Positions 9,255 through 20,232 are shown, counted from the stretch's first letter. The stretch: 64,000 nucleotides of DNA from Paraglaciecola sp. (GCA_009993955.1 JAACSL010000001.1:248001-312000); one strand, 5' to 3'. Translations and numbers: made by a program. Notes: generated by a model not told the origin, from the sequence alone.

Positions 9255-9331
9255 ACAACCGTAGCTCAGTTGGTTAGAGCACTACCTTGACATGGTAGGG
9301 GTCGGTGGTTCGAGTCCACTCGGTTGTACCA
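9255..9331 (+). tRNA. tRNA-Val (anticodon GAC)
   Basis: ACAACCG TA GCTCAGTTGGTTAGAGC A CTACC TTGACAT GGTAG GGGTC GGTGG TTCGAGT CCACT CGGTTGT ACCA; full cloverleaf, encoded CCA; closely similar to E. coli tRNA-Val(GAC). Confidence 0.95.
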
Positions 9332-9526
9332 AATTTGACAGTGTTATTCGTACATCCCCACAACACTGAATAATGTCCTTCACCAAATACCTGCAGTTAA
9401 ACAAAGCCAGTACTTTTTGATGTTGTGCTCGAAACATTACTGCCCCAGCTATCATTTGTGCCTGCCAAGAACCAATAAAAACTGGCATCTTCGCCACCTT
9501 TTCTGACAAAATACATCAAGCAATTT

Positions 9527-10591
9527 ATGAGTTTGATCAATATGTTAGATATTTACGCTGGCACCAACGCCAAAAAAATACTAGAGCGTGATGGTTTTAA
9601 AAGTAGTCATTTTTCAGCCTTTTTAGGCGCAAGTGGCGGCCCCAAGTGGTTCACCCTGTTTGGTTTAGATAAATATTTATTTGGTGAGTTTTTCAAAGAT
9701 CGTCAACAAAACTTGGATTTAATTGGCTCCTCAGCGGGTGCATTTCGCGCTGCATGTTTTGCCCAGCAGGATCCTGTGGCAGCTATTTCTCGTTTGGCCA
9801 AATATTATTCTGAAACCGTTTATTCAAACAACGTGACTCCCGCTGAAATCAGCACAAAAGCGAGAGTGCTGTTACAACAGGTGTTGGGTGAATCAGGCGC
9901 ACGCGAAATCATCGACAACCAAATATTCAAAGCGCATTTTATAGTTGCCAAAACCAAAGGCTTGGTGGCCACCGAAAAGAAGCCGTTGCAGTTGGCCGGT
10001 TTACTGCAAAGCTATGCGTTAAATCGCGTCAATCGACGACTGTTACGCAAACAGTATGAGCGCTATGTCTATCAAAACCCTCGTAGCTCGCTTGAGATCT
10101 CAGATGCTTATAAATTTAATACCCACTACGTTGATTTAACCGAAGAGAATCTACAAGAGGCTTTGTTAGCGTCTGGGTCAATTCCATTGGTCATGCAAGG
10201 TATTCGAAATATTCCTGGCTCTCCCACTGGCATGTACCGAGATGGCGGCATCATCGATTACCACTTCGATATTAAATTAAACAACCAAAAAGGTTTAACA
10301 CTCTATCCGCACTTCAATGCCAATCCAAAAGCAGGTTGGTTTGATAAGGGCCTAAAGCGAAACGTTTCCCCCGATAATTATTGTGATATCGTCATGTTAG
10401 TGCCTTCTCAGCGTTTTATTAGTCAATTACCCATGAGTAAAATTCCTGATCGTGAAGACTTCACAAAGTTGTCTGCGCCAGACAGGATTGCTTATTGGCA
10501 AACGGTATTACGAGAAACAGAAAGGCTTGCTGAATTTTTTAATTTGTTTTTAATACAACCTGATATTGTCAAGATTAAAACCTTAGACTAA
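9527..10591 (+). CDS. Patatin-like phospholipase family protein
   Basis: GASGGPKWF, DLIGSSAGAFRAA (GxSxG), YRDGGIIDYHFD (DGG dyad). Confidence 0.8.
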   Translation: MSLINMLDIYAGTNAKKILERDGFKSSHFSAFLGASGGPKWFTLFGLDKYLFGEFFKDRQQNLDLIGSSAGAFRAACFAQQDPVAAISRLAKYYSETVYSNNVTPAEISTKARVLLQQVLGESGAREIIDNQIFKAHFIVAKTKGLVATEKKPLQLAGLLQSYALNRVNRRLLRKQYERYVYQNPRSSLEISDAYKFNTHYVDLTEENLQEALLASGSIPLVMQGIRNIPGSPTGMYRDGGIIDYHFDIKLNNQKGLTLYPHFNANPKAGWFDKGLKRNVSPDNYCDIVMLVPSQRFISQLPMSKIPDREDFTKLSAPDRIAYWQTVLRETERLAEFFNLFLIQPDIVKIKTLD

Positions 10592-10750
10592 CTGCGTTTT
10601 TATGCGCTGAGGCTGCTGTTTATTTTATCAATCAGCTTGAATTGTCAGCACACTGAGTAGAATTGACACCATGCGCTTGTTTTACAACCAACGGCATTTT
10701 TTTCATATATTTCAGTTCATTAGTGAACATATAACGAGTATTCAACAGAG

Positions 10751-10773
10751 TTATCCACAGATTACGTGGATAA
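10751..10773. promoter_or_regulatory. Inverted pair of DnaA-box-like sequences (TTATCCACA ... CGTGGATAA)
   Basis: TTATCCACA at 10751-10759 matches the DnaA box; CGTGGATAA at 10765-10773 is a near-match in inverse orientation. Confidence 0.4.
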
Positions 10774-10842
10774 ACTGCCAAACCATTGAATAAAATGGTT
10801 TTTAGCCTGGCTAAATGCAAGTTTAAATCACCAGCTAGTGTA

Positions 10843-10870
10843 TTGACTTAGGCGCTAGCTATCGCACAAT
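10843..10870 (+). promoter_or_regulatory. Possible promoter for the ACT / EIIA-like gene pair
   Basis: TTGACT - 16 bp - CACAAT, about 30 bp upstream of ATG 10902; flanked by inverted repeats. Confidence 0.35.
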
Positions 10871-10901
10871 TGGCCTTAATAAACCTCAAGGGAAGACCCG
10901 C

Positions 10902-11285
10902 ATGCCAAAACAAACACTTCAAGCCTTGCCCGATACGTTTGTGATCCACAGTTTGCCGGATGATGCAGCTATTCCCAGCTCTGTGTTTAGTGCGCCGGTG
11001 TATTTTATCGGTAAAACGTCAGAAGAATTATCCATTGTAGTACCCGACACCATCGAGCTAGAAAGTGACGATAGTGATAGTGGCTGGCGCGCATTAGAAA
11101 TATTAGGTCCTTTAAGTCTTTCAATGGTGGGGATCATGGCGCAGATAGGCTCAGTACTAGCGGCAGCAAAAGTAAGTATCTTTGTGGTTTCTACTTTTGA
11201 AACCGATTTTTTTCTGGTCAAGCAGCAGGATCTGCAAAAAGCTGCCACGGCATTAACTGCTGATGGTTACAAAGTTAATCTTTAA
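10902..11285 (+). CDS. ACT domain-containing protein (CASTOR/ACT_7-like)
   Basis: FVIHSLPDDAAIPSSVFSAPVYFIGKTSEELSIVVPD...GWRALEILGPLSLSMVGIMAQIGSVLAAAKVSIFVVSTFETDFFLVKQQDLQKAATAL pattern. Confidence 0.8.
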   Translation: MPKQTLQALPDTFVIHSLPDDAAIPSSVFSAPVYFIGKTSEELSIVVPDTIELESDDSDSGWRALEILGPLSLSMVGIMAQIGSVLAAAKVSIFVVSTFETDFFLVKQQDLQKAATALTADGYKVNL

Positions 11286-11788
11286 TGCATCTATTCAGTA
11301 AAATGGTCGATGCGGCAGATGTCCCTCTACATCAACATGCATTGACGTTGCTGAGCCCGGTAACAGGTCGAGTCTTACCCATTGAAAGTGCTGTTGATCC
11401 GCTGTGCAGAGAGCGCTTGTTTGGCGATGGTGTGGTCATTGAACCGAGCGGTTTCCAGCTTTTTTCCCCTCTTGATGCCGTCGTTACTGCACGGCCTGTT
11501 AGTGGTGAAATCATTAAACTACGGGGGAAAAATGGTCTACAGCTTGCAATTCAGTTAGGCATGAATGGACAAAACCTCATGGGCCTGGGTATCAAACATC
11601 GCGTAACACTTGGCGATAAAGTTAAGGCGGGGCAACTGATCCTAGAATTTGACCGTATTGCCATGCGTCAACTTGTCAGCGATCAGGTTGTTTTTACCCT
11701 ACTCAACAGTGATAAAGTACTCGCAATGCAAGGACATTATTTTTCGGTTATGGCCGCGCGCGATCCTGCATTTACCGTATATTGGTGA
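11285..11788 (+). CDS. PTS EIIA-Glc-like domain protein lacking the canonical active-site His
   Basis: LLSPVTGRVLPIESAVDPLCRERLFGDGVVIEPSGFQLFSPLDAVV follows EIIA-Glc; LQLAIQLGMNGQNL replaces VELFVHFGIDTVEL. Overlaps the preceding stop as TAATG. Confidence 0.8.
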   Translation: MHLFSKMVDAADVPLHQHALTLLSPVTGRVLPIESAVDPLCRERLFGDGVVIEPSGFQLFSPLDAVVTARPVSGEIIKLRGKNGLQLAIQLGMNGQNLMGLGIKHRVTLGDKVKAGQLILEFDRIAMRQLVSDQVVFTLLNSDKVLAMQGHYFSVMAARDPAFTVYW

Positions 11789-11865
11789 GTTTGTTTTGCC
11801 CAAGCAAGCGCTTGCCATGCTAAGATTGCTCCTGATAACTTATTGAATTTTGTGAATTACTTAAT

Positions 11866-12216
11866 ATGACTATTCTGTTTGGCATTAAAAATTGTGACAC
11901 CATAAAAAAAGCCAAAACTTGGCTAACAGAAAAACAAATACCCTTTCAATTTCATGATTATCGTCAAGATGGTATTGACCAAGCTTGGTTACATGCCGCT
12001 GAAAAACATTTGGGTTGGGAAGTCATGTTAAACAAAAAGGGCACAACCTATCGCCAACTGCCCGAAGAGGATAGAGTGGCGCTTGATAGAGAAAAAGCAC
12101 TTGCTTTGCTGCTCCGACAACCGGCGATGATTAAGCGCCCTATTCTGTTTGTTGACAATCACTATTACTGTGGTTTCTCTGACAAACAATACAACGAGAT
12201 TTTAGCAAATGAATGA
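11866..12216 (+). CDS. ArsC family reductase (Spx/MgsR, YffB-like)
   Basis: [49 protein letters not shown]. Confidence 0.85.
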   Translation: MTILFGIKNCDTIKKAKTWLTEKQIPFQFHDYRQDGIDQAWLHAAEKHLGWEVMLNKKGTTYRQLPEEDRVALDREKALALLLRQPAMIKRPILFVDNHYYCGFSDKQYNEILANE

Positions 12217-13342
12217 TGTTCTAGCGCTCACCAAGGCATTGATCAATCGAGCATCGGTCACTCCAGATGATGCTGGTTGCCAAGCTATGCTTGCCGAGTT
12301 ACTTGTGCCCTTTGGTTTTATCGTGGAAAAATTAGATTTTGCCGACACCCAAAATGTGTGGTTACGCAAGGGCAGCGACTATCCCGTATTTTGTTTTGCT
12401 GGACACACCGATGTGGTGCCATCTGGACCAGCAGGAAAATGGCAAACCCCGCCTTTCACGGCCACTGAAAAAGACGGTTATTTATATGGTAGAGGTGCCG
12501 CTGACATGAAAGGAAGTCTGGCGGCTATGGTGGTTGCTACTCAGCAATTTTTAAATGCACACCCAGACCATCAAGGCTCTATTGCTTTTTTACTCACCAG
12601 CGATGAAGAAGGGCCATTTATCAATGGCACCACCAAGGTGATTGATACGTTAGAAGCACGTAATGAAAAAATCACGTGGTGTTTAGTGGGAGAGCCTTCG
12701 AGTACTACAACACTTGGCGATGTGGTGAAAAATGGACGCCGCGGTTCACTGACGGGAGACATCATCGTTAAGGGTATTCAGGGGCATGTGGCTTATCCAC
12801 ATTTAGCGCGTAACCCTATTCATCAGTTTGCCCCTGCTCTGACAAAACTAAGTGATGAACATTGGGACAGTGGCAATGCGTTTTTCCCTCCCACCAGTTT
12901 TCAAGTATCGAACATTCAATCTGGTACAGGGGCAGGTAACGTGATCCCAGGGGAATTGCATGCCTGTTTTAACTTCCGTTTTTCAACTGAAGTCACCGAC
13001 CAACAACTGATTGAACGCACTACCGCCATTCTTGATGCTTATGAACTTGACTACAGTATTAAATGGACATTTAACGGACAACCCTTTTTAACCGCAACGG
13101 GAGATTTAGTTGCGGCTACACAAGCGGCGATTAAACAGTGCACAGGCCAAGATACCCTGCTATCTACAGCCGGTGGTACATCAGACGGACGTTTCATCGC
13201 TCCCACTGGTGCGCAAGTCATAGAGCTCGGCCCGGTGAATGCAACCATTCATAAAATCGACGAAAGCGTCAAAATTGCTGACCTGTATACTTTGACCGAG
13301 GTATATACGGACATTCTACGGCGTTTGTTGACATGCCCATAA
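12209..13342 (+). CDS. dapE: Succinyl-diaminopimelate desuccinylase
   Basis: [87 protein letters not shown]. Confidence 0.93.
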   Translation: MNDVLALTKALINRASVTPDDAGCQAMLAELLVPFGFIVEKLDFADTQNVWLRKGSDYPVFCFAGHTDVVPSGPAGKWQTPPFTATEKDGYLYGRGAADMKGSLAAMVVATQQFLNAHPDHQGSIAFLLTSDEEGPFINGTTKVIDTLEARNEKITWCLVGEPSSTTTLGDVVKNGRRGSLTGDIIVKGIQGHVAYPHLARNPIHQFAPALTKLSDEHWDSGNAFFPPTSFQVSNIQSGTGAGNVIPGELHACFNFRFSTEVTDQQLIERTTAILDAYELDYSIKWTFNGQPFLTATGDLVAATQAAIKQCTGQDTLLSTAGGTSDGRFIAPTGAQVIELGPVNATIHKIDESVKIADLYTLTEVYTDILRRLLTCP

Positions 13343-14034
13343 CAAGCAAGCAATTGTTGGGCTTAGACGCCAGTCATCTAGTGCCCTGTGGCGCTAACCA
13401 TCAACTGCAAGCTGAGGTTGCACAAGCTTTTCGTCACCTGCAGGCCGCCGCACAAAACGATGGCATTGACTGTCAGATTGTCAGTAGCTACCGAAGTTTT
13501 GCTGCGCAACAGGCCATTTGGCAACAAAAGTGGTGTGGGCAGCGGCCTTTATTAGACATTGATGAACAGGTGATAGATGGCACTTCGTTAAATGACGAAC
13601 AAAAGCTATTTGCAATTTTAACATGGTCAGCCTTGCCCGGTGCTAGCCGCCATCATTGGGGCACAGACTTAGACGTGTACGATCAACGTCAAGTGGCCAT
13701 GCAACAGCAGCCTTTTAAATTGGTTAATGCAGAATATTGTGAATCCTCGGGGCCGTGTTTTGCTTTAAACAACTGGTTGTCTTTGCATGCTGAAGAGTTT
13801 GGTTTTTACCGCCCTTATGAGCACTTCACGGGTGGCGTTGCCAGCGAGGCCTGGCATGTAAGTTATGCTCCGTTAGCCAAACAGTATCTGCAAAATTTTG
13901 ATTTAGACGCTCTGTTAGACACCCTCTGCCAGGTGAATATAGCGGGAATAGACAGTATAAAAAAACACGCGCTGGACATTTACCACCGTTTCATCCTCAA
14001 TCATGCAGACAAGCCAAGGAAAAAAAGCCAATGA
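13333..14034 (+). CDS. M15 family metallopeptidase (D-Ala-D-Ala carboxypeptidase / VanY-like)
   Basis: [36 protein letters not shown] metal-binding pattern. Confidence 0.85.
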   Translation: MPITSKQLLGLDASHLVPCGANHQLQAEVAQAFRHLQAAAQNDGIDCQIVSSYRSFAAQQAIWQQKWCGQRPLLDIDEQVIDGTSLNDEQKLFAILTWSALPGASRHHWGTDLDVYDQRQVAMQQQPFKLVNAEYCESSGPCFALNNWLSLHAEEFGFYRPYEHFTGGVASEAWHVSYAPLAKQYLQNFDLDALLDTLCQVNIAGIDSIKKHALDIYHRFILNHADKPRKKSQ

Positions 14035-14180
14035 GTACATGGTTGGTGGTTGTCATCATCGCCTTGGTGTTTGGTGTGATCATTGGAAATTTGCTGTTAT
14101 TGAGAGCCAGTGCTAAACAGCCACTGCCAAAAACAACAAAAGATAATAATGCTCACTATGAAAAAGATGACGACCAATAA
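14031..14180 (+). CDS. DUF2897-like small membrane protein, 49 aa
   Basis: [53 protein letters not shown] overlap with the upstream stop; absent from the supplied ORF track because it is short. Confidence 0.65.
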   Translation: MSTWLVVVIIALVFGVIIGNLLLLRASAKQPLPKTTKDNNAHYEKDDDQ

Positions 14181-14212
14181 TTAACAAGGGTGTGCTTAGC
14201 GCAAAATATCAG

Positions 14213-14539
14213 TTAACTATCACTGTATCTCACAGCGGTACCACTGATGCTCACCATCAACATGCTGCCGCCCTTTCCCACTACTTCATAATCTATATCA
14301 ACGCCGATCACCGCGTTAGCGCCAATGGAACGCGCTTCTTGCTCTAATTCCATAAAACCAATTTTTCGTGCTTTGGTTAATTCATCTTCATAAGCGCCAG
14401 AGCGTCCGCCGACGATGTCGCGAATGGTGGCAAAAATATCCTTAAATATATTTGCCCCCATTACCGCTTCTCCTACTACGATGCCTAGATAACTCTCGAT
14501 TTTTTTACCTTCCAAATTATTGGTTGTGGTGATGATCAT
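14213..14539 (-). CDS. YbjQ/UPF0145 family protein (heavy-metal-binding-like)
   Basis: [37 protein letters not shown]...[32 protein letters not shown]. Confidence 0.88.
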   Translation of the reverse strand: MIITTTNNLEGKKIESYLGIVVGEAVMGANIFKDIFATIRDIVGGRSGAYEDELTKARKIGFMELEQEARSIGANAVIGVDIDYEVVGKGGSMLMVSISGTAVRYSDS

Positions 14540-14552
14540 GTAATTCTCCTTA

Positions 14553-14972
14553 TTAAAATGTTAAGTCTTGAAGCTGTGCGGCAATTTGCATGCAGCGCTC
14601 GTGCATTTGTACTTCATCGTATGGTTTGGCAGGGTGCTGACCCCAAACAGGTTTAGGCCAACTAATATCGCTGCGGTAGCGCACAATATGGTGCAGGTGC
14701 AATTGCGCCACTACATTGCCTAAGGCGGCAATATTTAGTTTGTCTGGTTTAAATAAAGCCTGCAGTACTTGGCTTACCTTCGCTGATTCTTGCCATAGGC
14801 ATTCCTGTTGTTCAGCACTTAAATCGATGATCTCTTTGCAATGAGCCACACGAGGAACCAATATCAGCCACGGGTAATTGGCATCATTTAACAGCAATAC
14901 ACGGCTCAGTGGTAAATCAAAAAGTGTCGTACAATCTTTGGCAAGCTGCGGGTCAAGCGTAAAATCTGTCAT
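14553..14972 (-). CDS. HIT domain-containing protein
   Basis: LILVPRV...[33 protein letters not shown] (HIT HxHxH-type motif). Confidence 0.85.
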   Translation of the reverse strand: MTDFTLDPQLAKDCTTLFDLPLSRVLLLNDANYPWLILVPRVAHCKEIIDLSAEQQECLWQESAKVSQVLQALFKPDKLNIAALGNVVAQLHLHHIVRYRSDISWPKPVWGQHPAKPYDEVQMHERCMQIAAQLQDLTF

Positions 14973-14980
14973 TGCCAGTC

Positions 14981-16048
14981 CTAAATAGTCGTTGGGATCA
15001 CGGTCAAAATCGCTCGTTGGCCTAGGGCGACATTAGCGTTTGGGAACACGATGGCTTCGCCATCTTGCTGACAGCGATATTCTCTATCCCCTTCTGTTGC
15101 CAACAAGTCTCCCTGTTTAAACGTACTAAAATTTGGCTCATCATCACCAAAGGCCAGCTTAAAATTATCAGCCAATTTGTTTATCACTTGATTCACTTGG
15201 TAGATCAAGAAATCACCCGCTTCATAAGGTTTAAGTTGTAAGTCTTGGCCGCTGAGTAAACGCCTTAACATGGTGTCTGCAGCGGCAAATTGACGCATAT
15301 CATTTTGCCCAAAAGGCATGACTTTACCCAATTCAACCGTGAAGGCCTCAGCAGAAAATTGGTTTGAAGAATAATAACTGAATGTCGTGGTTGCACTGCC
15401 CGACAACAGAATAGTGTTGATGCCACAAGCCAGTAAAAATTGTAGTTGCTGTTTATTCCATGGGCGGCCATGGCGAAAAGGATAGACGGCAAATTTGTCG
15501 TTTTTAGACGGTTTGATTGCAGTATGTAGATCATAATGCAGACGCTGGCGAGACGGCTGAGAAGGAAGGCATGTGTAAAAATCTGCTACAGCCTGTTCCA
15601 ATTCTTTTGCTCTTAAGCGTTCACTGTTTACTGCATGTTCTGGTACGTCTTGACTATGGGCGCCACTGAACAATCGGTTGAGATTTTCCTCAATAAAACG
15701 ACTGCCTTTATTCATCGCTGGTAAATTACCAAACAAAAATAATAGGCGATGGGCAACAATTAATTCCCCTCTGAAAATATCACGGACATAGTGTTCACAC
15801 ATCTCAATGGGCGCCGTTTCGTTGCCATGGATGCCGCTTGACAACACAATATCTTTGTCGCCGAATCCAAGCGGTGTAAACGAAATTATGCCCGGCGCCG
15901 CGATATCTACCTGCGTGCCATTTGTCAGCGTAAATGTGAGAGGAATGTCAAAATAAGTTGGCTGGTTGCGACTCAGCTGTAAAAAATCGCCGTACTGCAC
16001 TAATTCTTGGATTAACTGAGATTGTGGCGTTTCTGTTGATGCGGACAT
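14981..16048 (-). CDS. astE: Succinylglutamate desuccinylase
   Basis: VLSSGIHGNETAPIEMC, LFGNLPAMNKGSRFIEENLNRLFSG, YDLHTAIKPSKNDKFAVYPF, EAFTVELGKVMPFG. Confidence 0.92.
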   Translation of the reverse strand: MSASTETPQSQLIQELVQYGDFLQLSRNQPTYFDIPLTFTLTNGTQVDIAAPGIISFTPLGFGDKDIVLSSGIHGNETAPIEMCEHYVRDIFRGELIVAHRLLFLFGNLPAMNKGSRFIEENLNRLFSGAHSQDVPEHAVNSERLRAKELEQAVADFYTCLPSQPSRQRLHYDLHTAIKPSKNDKFAVYPFRHGRPWNKQQLQFLLACGINTILLSGSATTTFSYYSSNQFSAEAFTVELGKVMPFGQNDMRQFAAADTMLRRLLSGQDLQLKPYEAGDFLIYQVNQVINKLADNFKLAFGDDEPNFSTFKQGDLLATEGDREYRCQQDGEAIVFPNANVALGQRAILTVIPTTI

Positions 16049-16141
16049 AAATAACTTCTTTGCGATTAATTAATGCCAATCATAGCCTAAAGCCTATTGG
16101 CCTTAAGCAAAAAAATGTAAGGATCTTTTTTGGTGTACAAA

Positions 16142-17455
16142 CTATTGGCGACGGTTAACCCGTTGCAGTGAATTGCCAACACTTATATCTTGTTGCGCAA
16201 AATGTATGAATTCTTGCATGGGCAGCGCTTTGGAAAACAGAAAACCTTGGCCCTGTTGTAAACCTAAATCTCGCAGAATATGCAGATGTTGTAGGGTTTC
16301 GATGCCTTCTGCCACCAGTTCACAACCTGCCGCTTTGGCGATCAATTGACTGGCTTCGATGATCGCTACGTTAATGGGTGATTTCTCTAGCTCTATCACA
16401 AACGTTTTATCGATTTTTATGGTATCGATGGCAATGTCTCGCATGTAAGCCAAGTTAGAGTAACCTTTACCAAAGTCATCGATGGCCACAGACATGCCCA
16501 AAGAACGAATTTCGGCGAGTTGGCCTCTCACCAACATAGAGTTCGAGAGAGCGACATCTTCGGTTAATTCTAATTCGAGTTGGGCGAGGTCAACCCCGTA
16601 ACGACTGCTTAATGCACTGATGGTGTTAACAAAATTCAGGTCATACAATTGGGTCGGTGATACGTTAACTGACACCTTGAGATTCAAATTGTGCTGTTGA
16701 AAAATAACCACACTTTTGAAGGCTTGTTCTAAGGTCCAATAACCCACTTCGCTCATCATATTGTATGATTCTGCGGCTTCAATGAGCGCCCCTGGAAACA
16801 ATACGCCATCCAGAGGATGGTTCCAGCGCAGCAAACACTCCGCGCCAATAATGGTAAGATTTTGCAGATCAATTTTTGGCTGATAATAAATTTCAAGCTC
16901 GTTTAGGGTTAACGCTCTTTTAATATCAGCTTTTAAAGCAAGGGCACGGCCTCCCCCATCATCTTTAAACACATTAGCAAATTGGAAGTTATCAAACTTA
17001 TTGGATTTTGCCTGTTTAAGTGCAGATTCAGCCAGTGAGAACAACTGATTTACATTCAGGTTGTGACTGGGATTGGCTGCAGCGCCGACATTAAAGTCGG
17101 CAATAAAAGCATGATCTTGACAGGTAATCGGCGTCTTAAAATGTTCGACGAGACGTTGATACATGGTTTGTAGCTGAGAGTAATTGTGTTGCCCTGCGAT
17201 CACCAAACCAAAAATGTCGCCACTAAGACGCCCGACAATGGCATTTTCACTGAATAAAAAACAAATACGGTTGGCAATTTCAAGCAGGATTTGATCACCA
17301 AGGGCATAACCAAAACTACTGCTCACATCAGAGAAGCGCACAACGTCAATCAACAATAAGGATTGCTGCGTATCTTGTTGAATACGATGATTAACTTGCT
17401 CTAAAAAAACATGTCGGTTGGGCATGCTTAGTAAGGACGTGTGCACTTGCTTCAT
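16142..17455 (-). CDS. Degenerate GGDEF plus EAL domain protein (c-di-GMP phosphodiesterase-like)
   Basis: Degenerate GGDEF (RLSGDIFGLVIAG); EAL (GAECLLRWNHP, VNVSPTQL, LELTEDVAL, IDDFGKGYSNLAYMRDIAIDTIKIDKTFV, EGIETLQHL...GQGFLFSKAL). Confidence 0.88.
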   Translation of the reverse strand: MKQVHTSLLSMPNRHVFLEQVNHRIQQDTQQSLLLIDVVRFSDVSSSFGYALGDQILLEIANRICFLFSENAIVGRLSGDIFGLVIAGQHNYSQLQTMYQRLVEHFKTPITCQDHAFIADFNVGAAANPSHNLNVNQLFSLAESALKQAKSNKFDNFQFANVFKDDGGGRALALKADIKRALTLNELEIYYQPKIDLQNLTIIGAECLLRWNHPLDGVLFPGALIEAAESYNMMSEVGYWTLEQAFKSVVIFQQHNLNLKVSVNVSPTQLYDLNFVNTISALSSRYGVDLAQLELELTEDVALSNSMLVRGQLAEIRSLGMSVAIDDFGKGYSNLAYMRDIAIDTIKIDKTFVIELEKSPINVAIIEASQLIAKAAGCELVAEGIETLQHLHILRDLGLQQGQGFLFSKALPMQEFIHFAQQDISVGNSLQRVNRRQ

Positions 17456-17538
17456 TAAGGCCTATCTACTCCACTTAGGTCTTGTTGCAGACTACGTTGT
17501 TAAGATCTACTCGAGATCCAACAATTCGCCTTAAATAC

Positions 17539-17566
17539 AAAAAGCTCAAACCAAGGTTTGAGCTTT
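17539..17566 (-). terminator. Rho-independent terminator downstream of glgP
   Basis: Minus strand AAAGCTCAAACC TT GGTTTGAGCTTT then TT; perfect inverted repeat followed by T-tract. Confidence 0.75.
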
Positions 17567-17669
17567 CCCGTATGCGATATTATACCCAGATAAATGAAAA
17601 CTAAGCCACTGTCTTTCCAGAGGAAAACTTAAATAGTGTAGCTAATAGTTTACTCACAGCTTCACTACC

Positions 17670-20168
17670 CTATTCAACTTCACAAGGTTGTAAGTGCCAA
17701 ATCCGCTCAACGTAATCTTTGATAGAACGATCTGAGGTAAATTTACCCATTCTCGCTGTATTCAAAATTGCCATGCGTGCCCATTGTTTTTGGTCTTTGA
17801 ATGCGCTATTCGCCCGCTGTTGTGCGTCAGAATAGGATTCAAAATCAGCAAGGACTTTATAAGGATCACCGCCCTCTAAAAGACTGTGTTTAACCGAAGC
17901 TAATGCCCCCGGCTTGCCCGGTGTGAAGTAGTCGGTTTCTAACCAATCCAAGATGGCTTTGATTTCTCGGTTATTATCATAATAGTCAAAGGGGTTATAG
18001 CCACTGTCATTTAGGGCTTGAACCTCGTCTACCGTCAAACCAAAGATGAAAATATTCTCATCACCCACTTCTTCGGCAATTTCAATGTTTGCCCCATCCA
18101 GCGTGCCAATTGTCAGTGCGCCATTTAATGATAACTTCATGTTACCTGTGCCTGAGGCCTCTTTACCCGCAGTGGAAATTTGCTCGGATATGTCGGCAGC
18201 GGGGATCATCTTCTCCGCTAGGCTGACCCGATAATTGGGTAAAAACACCACTTTCAATTTGTGGTTAACACGCTTGTCATTATTGATGCGCAGTGCCACT
18301 TGGTTGATGGCATAGATAATATCTTTTGCCAGTTTGTAACCAGGGGCAGCCTTGGCCCCAAATAAAAATACTTGAGGGTGCATATCGTAATTAGGATTGG
18401 CCAACAAACGCCGATATAACGCCATAATATGCAGCAAGTTCAAGTGTTGGCGTTTGTATTCATGCAAGCGCTTAATTTGAATATCAAAAATTGCTTTTGG
18501 ATCAATCTCGACCCCCGTCAACGCCAGCACTTCAGCCGCTAATGACACTTTATTTTCATGTTTGATTTGCATGAATTGCTGTTGAAATTTGCTGTCATCC
18601 GCAAACTTAGCTAAGTCTTGCAATTTATCTAAATGTAAGGGCCAATCTTTACCAATTTTTTCATCAATTAACGCCGATAGTTTGGGGTTACACGCCTTCA
18701 GCCAACGTCGTGGCGTTATGCCATTGGTCACATTAGTGAGCTTGCCAGGCCACATTTGGTCAAATTCTGGAAACAGATTCTTTTTCACCAAGGCTGAATG
18801 AATTTCAGCGACACCGTTCACCGCAAAAGAGCCAATGACACACAAGTTACCCATGCGTACCATTTTTTCACTGCCCTCTTCGATGATGGATAGTTTGCGT
18901 TTAACGGCAACATCACCGGGCCATTTTTGCTCGACTTCCATCATAAAACGACGATTAATTTCGTAGATAATTTCTAAATGACGCGGCAGTATTTTTTCAA
19001 ACATCCGTGCCGGCCATTTTTCTAGTGCTTCTGGCAAGAGGGTATGGTTGGTGTAGGCAAATGACCGACTACTGATTTGCCACGCGGTGTCCCAATCTAA
19101 CTCGGCACGGTCTAACAAAATACGCATCAGTTCGGGAATGGCAATAGCTGGATGGGTATCGTTGAGTTGAATTACTACCTGCGAAGAGAAACGCCCCCAG
19201 TTGTCGCCGTGGGCGCGTTTGTATCGACGAATAATGTCTTTGAGCGAACAAGCCGTGAAAAAGTATTGCTGTATGAGGCGCAGCTCCTTCCCTGCTTCGG
19301 TTTCGTCATTGGGGTACAATACTTTGGATATTGTTTCAGCTTGCACGTTTTCTTTTTGTGCATCTAAGTAGCCACCCGCATTAAATACATCCCAGTTGAA
19401 GTAACTGGATGCCTGACTTTCCCATAAGCGCAATACGTTAACCGTTTTACCGCCATAACCCACTACCGGTATGTCCCACGGCAAGCCCTTGACAATTAAG
19501 CCTGGGTGCCACTCTTTGTGGATGCGGCCATTTTCACCATATTTTGTTTCAACGTAGCCGTACAGTGGAATTTCTTGAATGGATTCTGGGCGACAAATTT
19601 CCCAAGGATTGCCGTAGTCGCGCCAACTGTCCGGACGTTCAATTTGCTCGCCGTTTTTAATCTCTTGCCTAAACAGGCCGTGTTCGTAATGCAGGCCATA
19701 ACCTACAGCAGGCAGATCGAAGGTGGCCAATGAATCGATGAAACAGGCGGCCAATCGCCCCAAACCACCATTGCCAAGGGCCATATCTGGCTCTTCTTCC
19801 ATCACATCACTTAAGTTAACCCCAAGTTCTTTTAACGCCATATCAGTGGCTTCGAACATGCCTAAATTGTGCAAATTGTTCGACATTAAACGGCCCATCA
19901 GAAACTCGGCTGAAAAATAATGCACTGCACGTGTATCGTTGAGGTAATGGGTTTTCTGGGTGAGGCGCAATTGTTCCAATACTTGCTCTTGCACAGCCGC
20001 ACACGTGGCCTTCCACCAAGCGTGGTTATTGGCTTTGTTTTCATCTGTGCCCAATGAGCAATGCAGGTGACGAACAATGGCATCTTTGATGGCTTTTTTG
20101 TCCAAGGCCTTGTCTTGACTTGCTGATGCAGCGGTTTTTGCTTTAGTGGATTTCACACTCATAAACAA
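17670..20168 (-). CDS. glgP: Glycogen/maltodextrin phosphorylase
   Basis: [91 protein letters not shown]. Confidence 0.95.
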   Translation of the reverse strand: MFMSVKSTKAKTAASASQDKALDKKAIKDAIVRHLHCSLGTDENKANNHAWWKATCAAVQEQVLEQLRLTQKTHYLNDTRAVHYFSAEFLMGRLMSNNLHNLGMFEATDMALKELGVNLSDVMEEEPDMALGNGGLGRLAACFIDSLATFDLPAVGYGLHYEHGLFRQEIKNGEQIERPDSWRDYGNPWEICRPESIQEIPLYGYVETKYGENGRIHKEWHPGLIVKGLPWDIPVVGYGGKTVNVLRLWESQASSYFNWDVFNAGGYLDAQKENVQAETISKVLYPNDETEAGKELRLIQQYFFTACSLKDIIRRYKRAHGDNWGRFSSQVVIQLNDTHPAIAIPELMRILLDRAELDWDTAWQISSRSFAYTNHTLLPEALEKWPARMFEKILPRHLEIIYEINRRFMMEVEQKWPGDVAVKRKLSIIEEGSEKMVRMGNLCVIGSFAVNGVAEIHSALVKKNLFPEFDQMWPGKLTNVTNGITPRRWLKACNPKLSALIDEKIGKDWPLHLDKLQDLAKFADDSKFQQQFMQIKHENKVSLAAEVLALTGVEIDPKAIFDIQIKRLHEYKRQHLNLLHIMALYRRLLANPNYDMHPQVFLFGAKAAPGYKLAKDIIYAINQVALRINNDKRVNHKLKVVFLPNYRVSLAEKMIPAADISEQISTAGKEASGTGNMKLSLNGALTIGTLDGANIEIAEEVGDENIFIFGLTVDEVQALNDSGYNPFDYYDNNREIKAILDWLETDYFTPGKPGALASVKHSLLEGGDPYKVLADFESYSDAQQRANSAFKDQKQWARMAILNTARMGKFTSDRSIKDYVERIWHLQPCEVE

Positions 20169-20232
20169 TCCTCTTAACCTTAATGTTTGTTACTCGGCCA
20201 CTGAACATGCTTAGCAATCGCTGTGACCAAAT

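Noticed and set aside
9282-9509. 75-aa minus-strand ORF ending LVQPSGLEPPTPTMSR
   Set aside because: The C-terminal SGLEPPTPTMSR string is the antisense translation of the tRNA-Val T-arm/anticodon region, a well-known annotation artefact.
10632-10820. 62-aa minus-strand ORF in the spacer before the ACT gene
   Set aside because: Overlaps the inverted-repeat cluster; no recognisable domain and no obvious ribosome-binding site.
16085-16108. GCTTAAGGCC-AATA-GGCTTTAGGC hairpin before astE
   Set aside because: Good stem with GU pairs, but the T-tract lies on the wrong side for a minus-strand terminator; could be a leader structure but there is nothing further to support it.
17609-17623. 15-mer TGTCTTTCCAGAGGA repeated at about 55537 (both intergenic)
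   Set aside because: One to two 15-bp matches are expected by chance in 64 kb; flanks differ and I cannot link it to a known riboswitch or operator.
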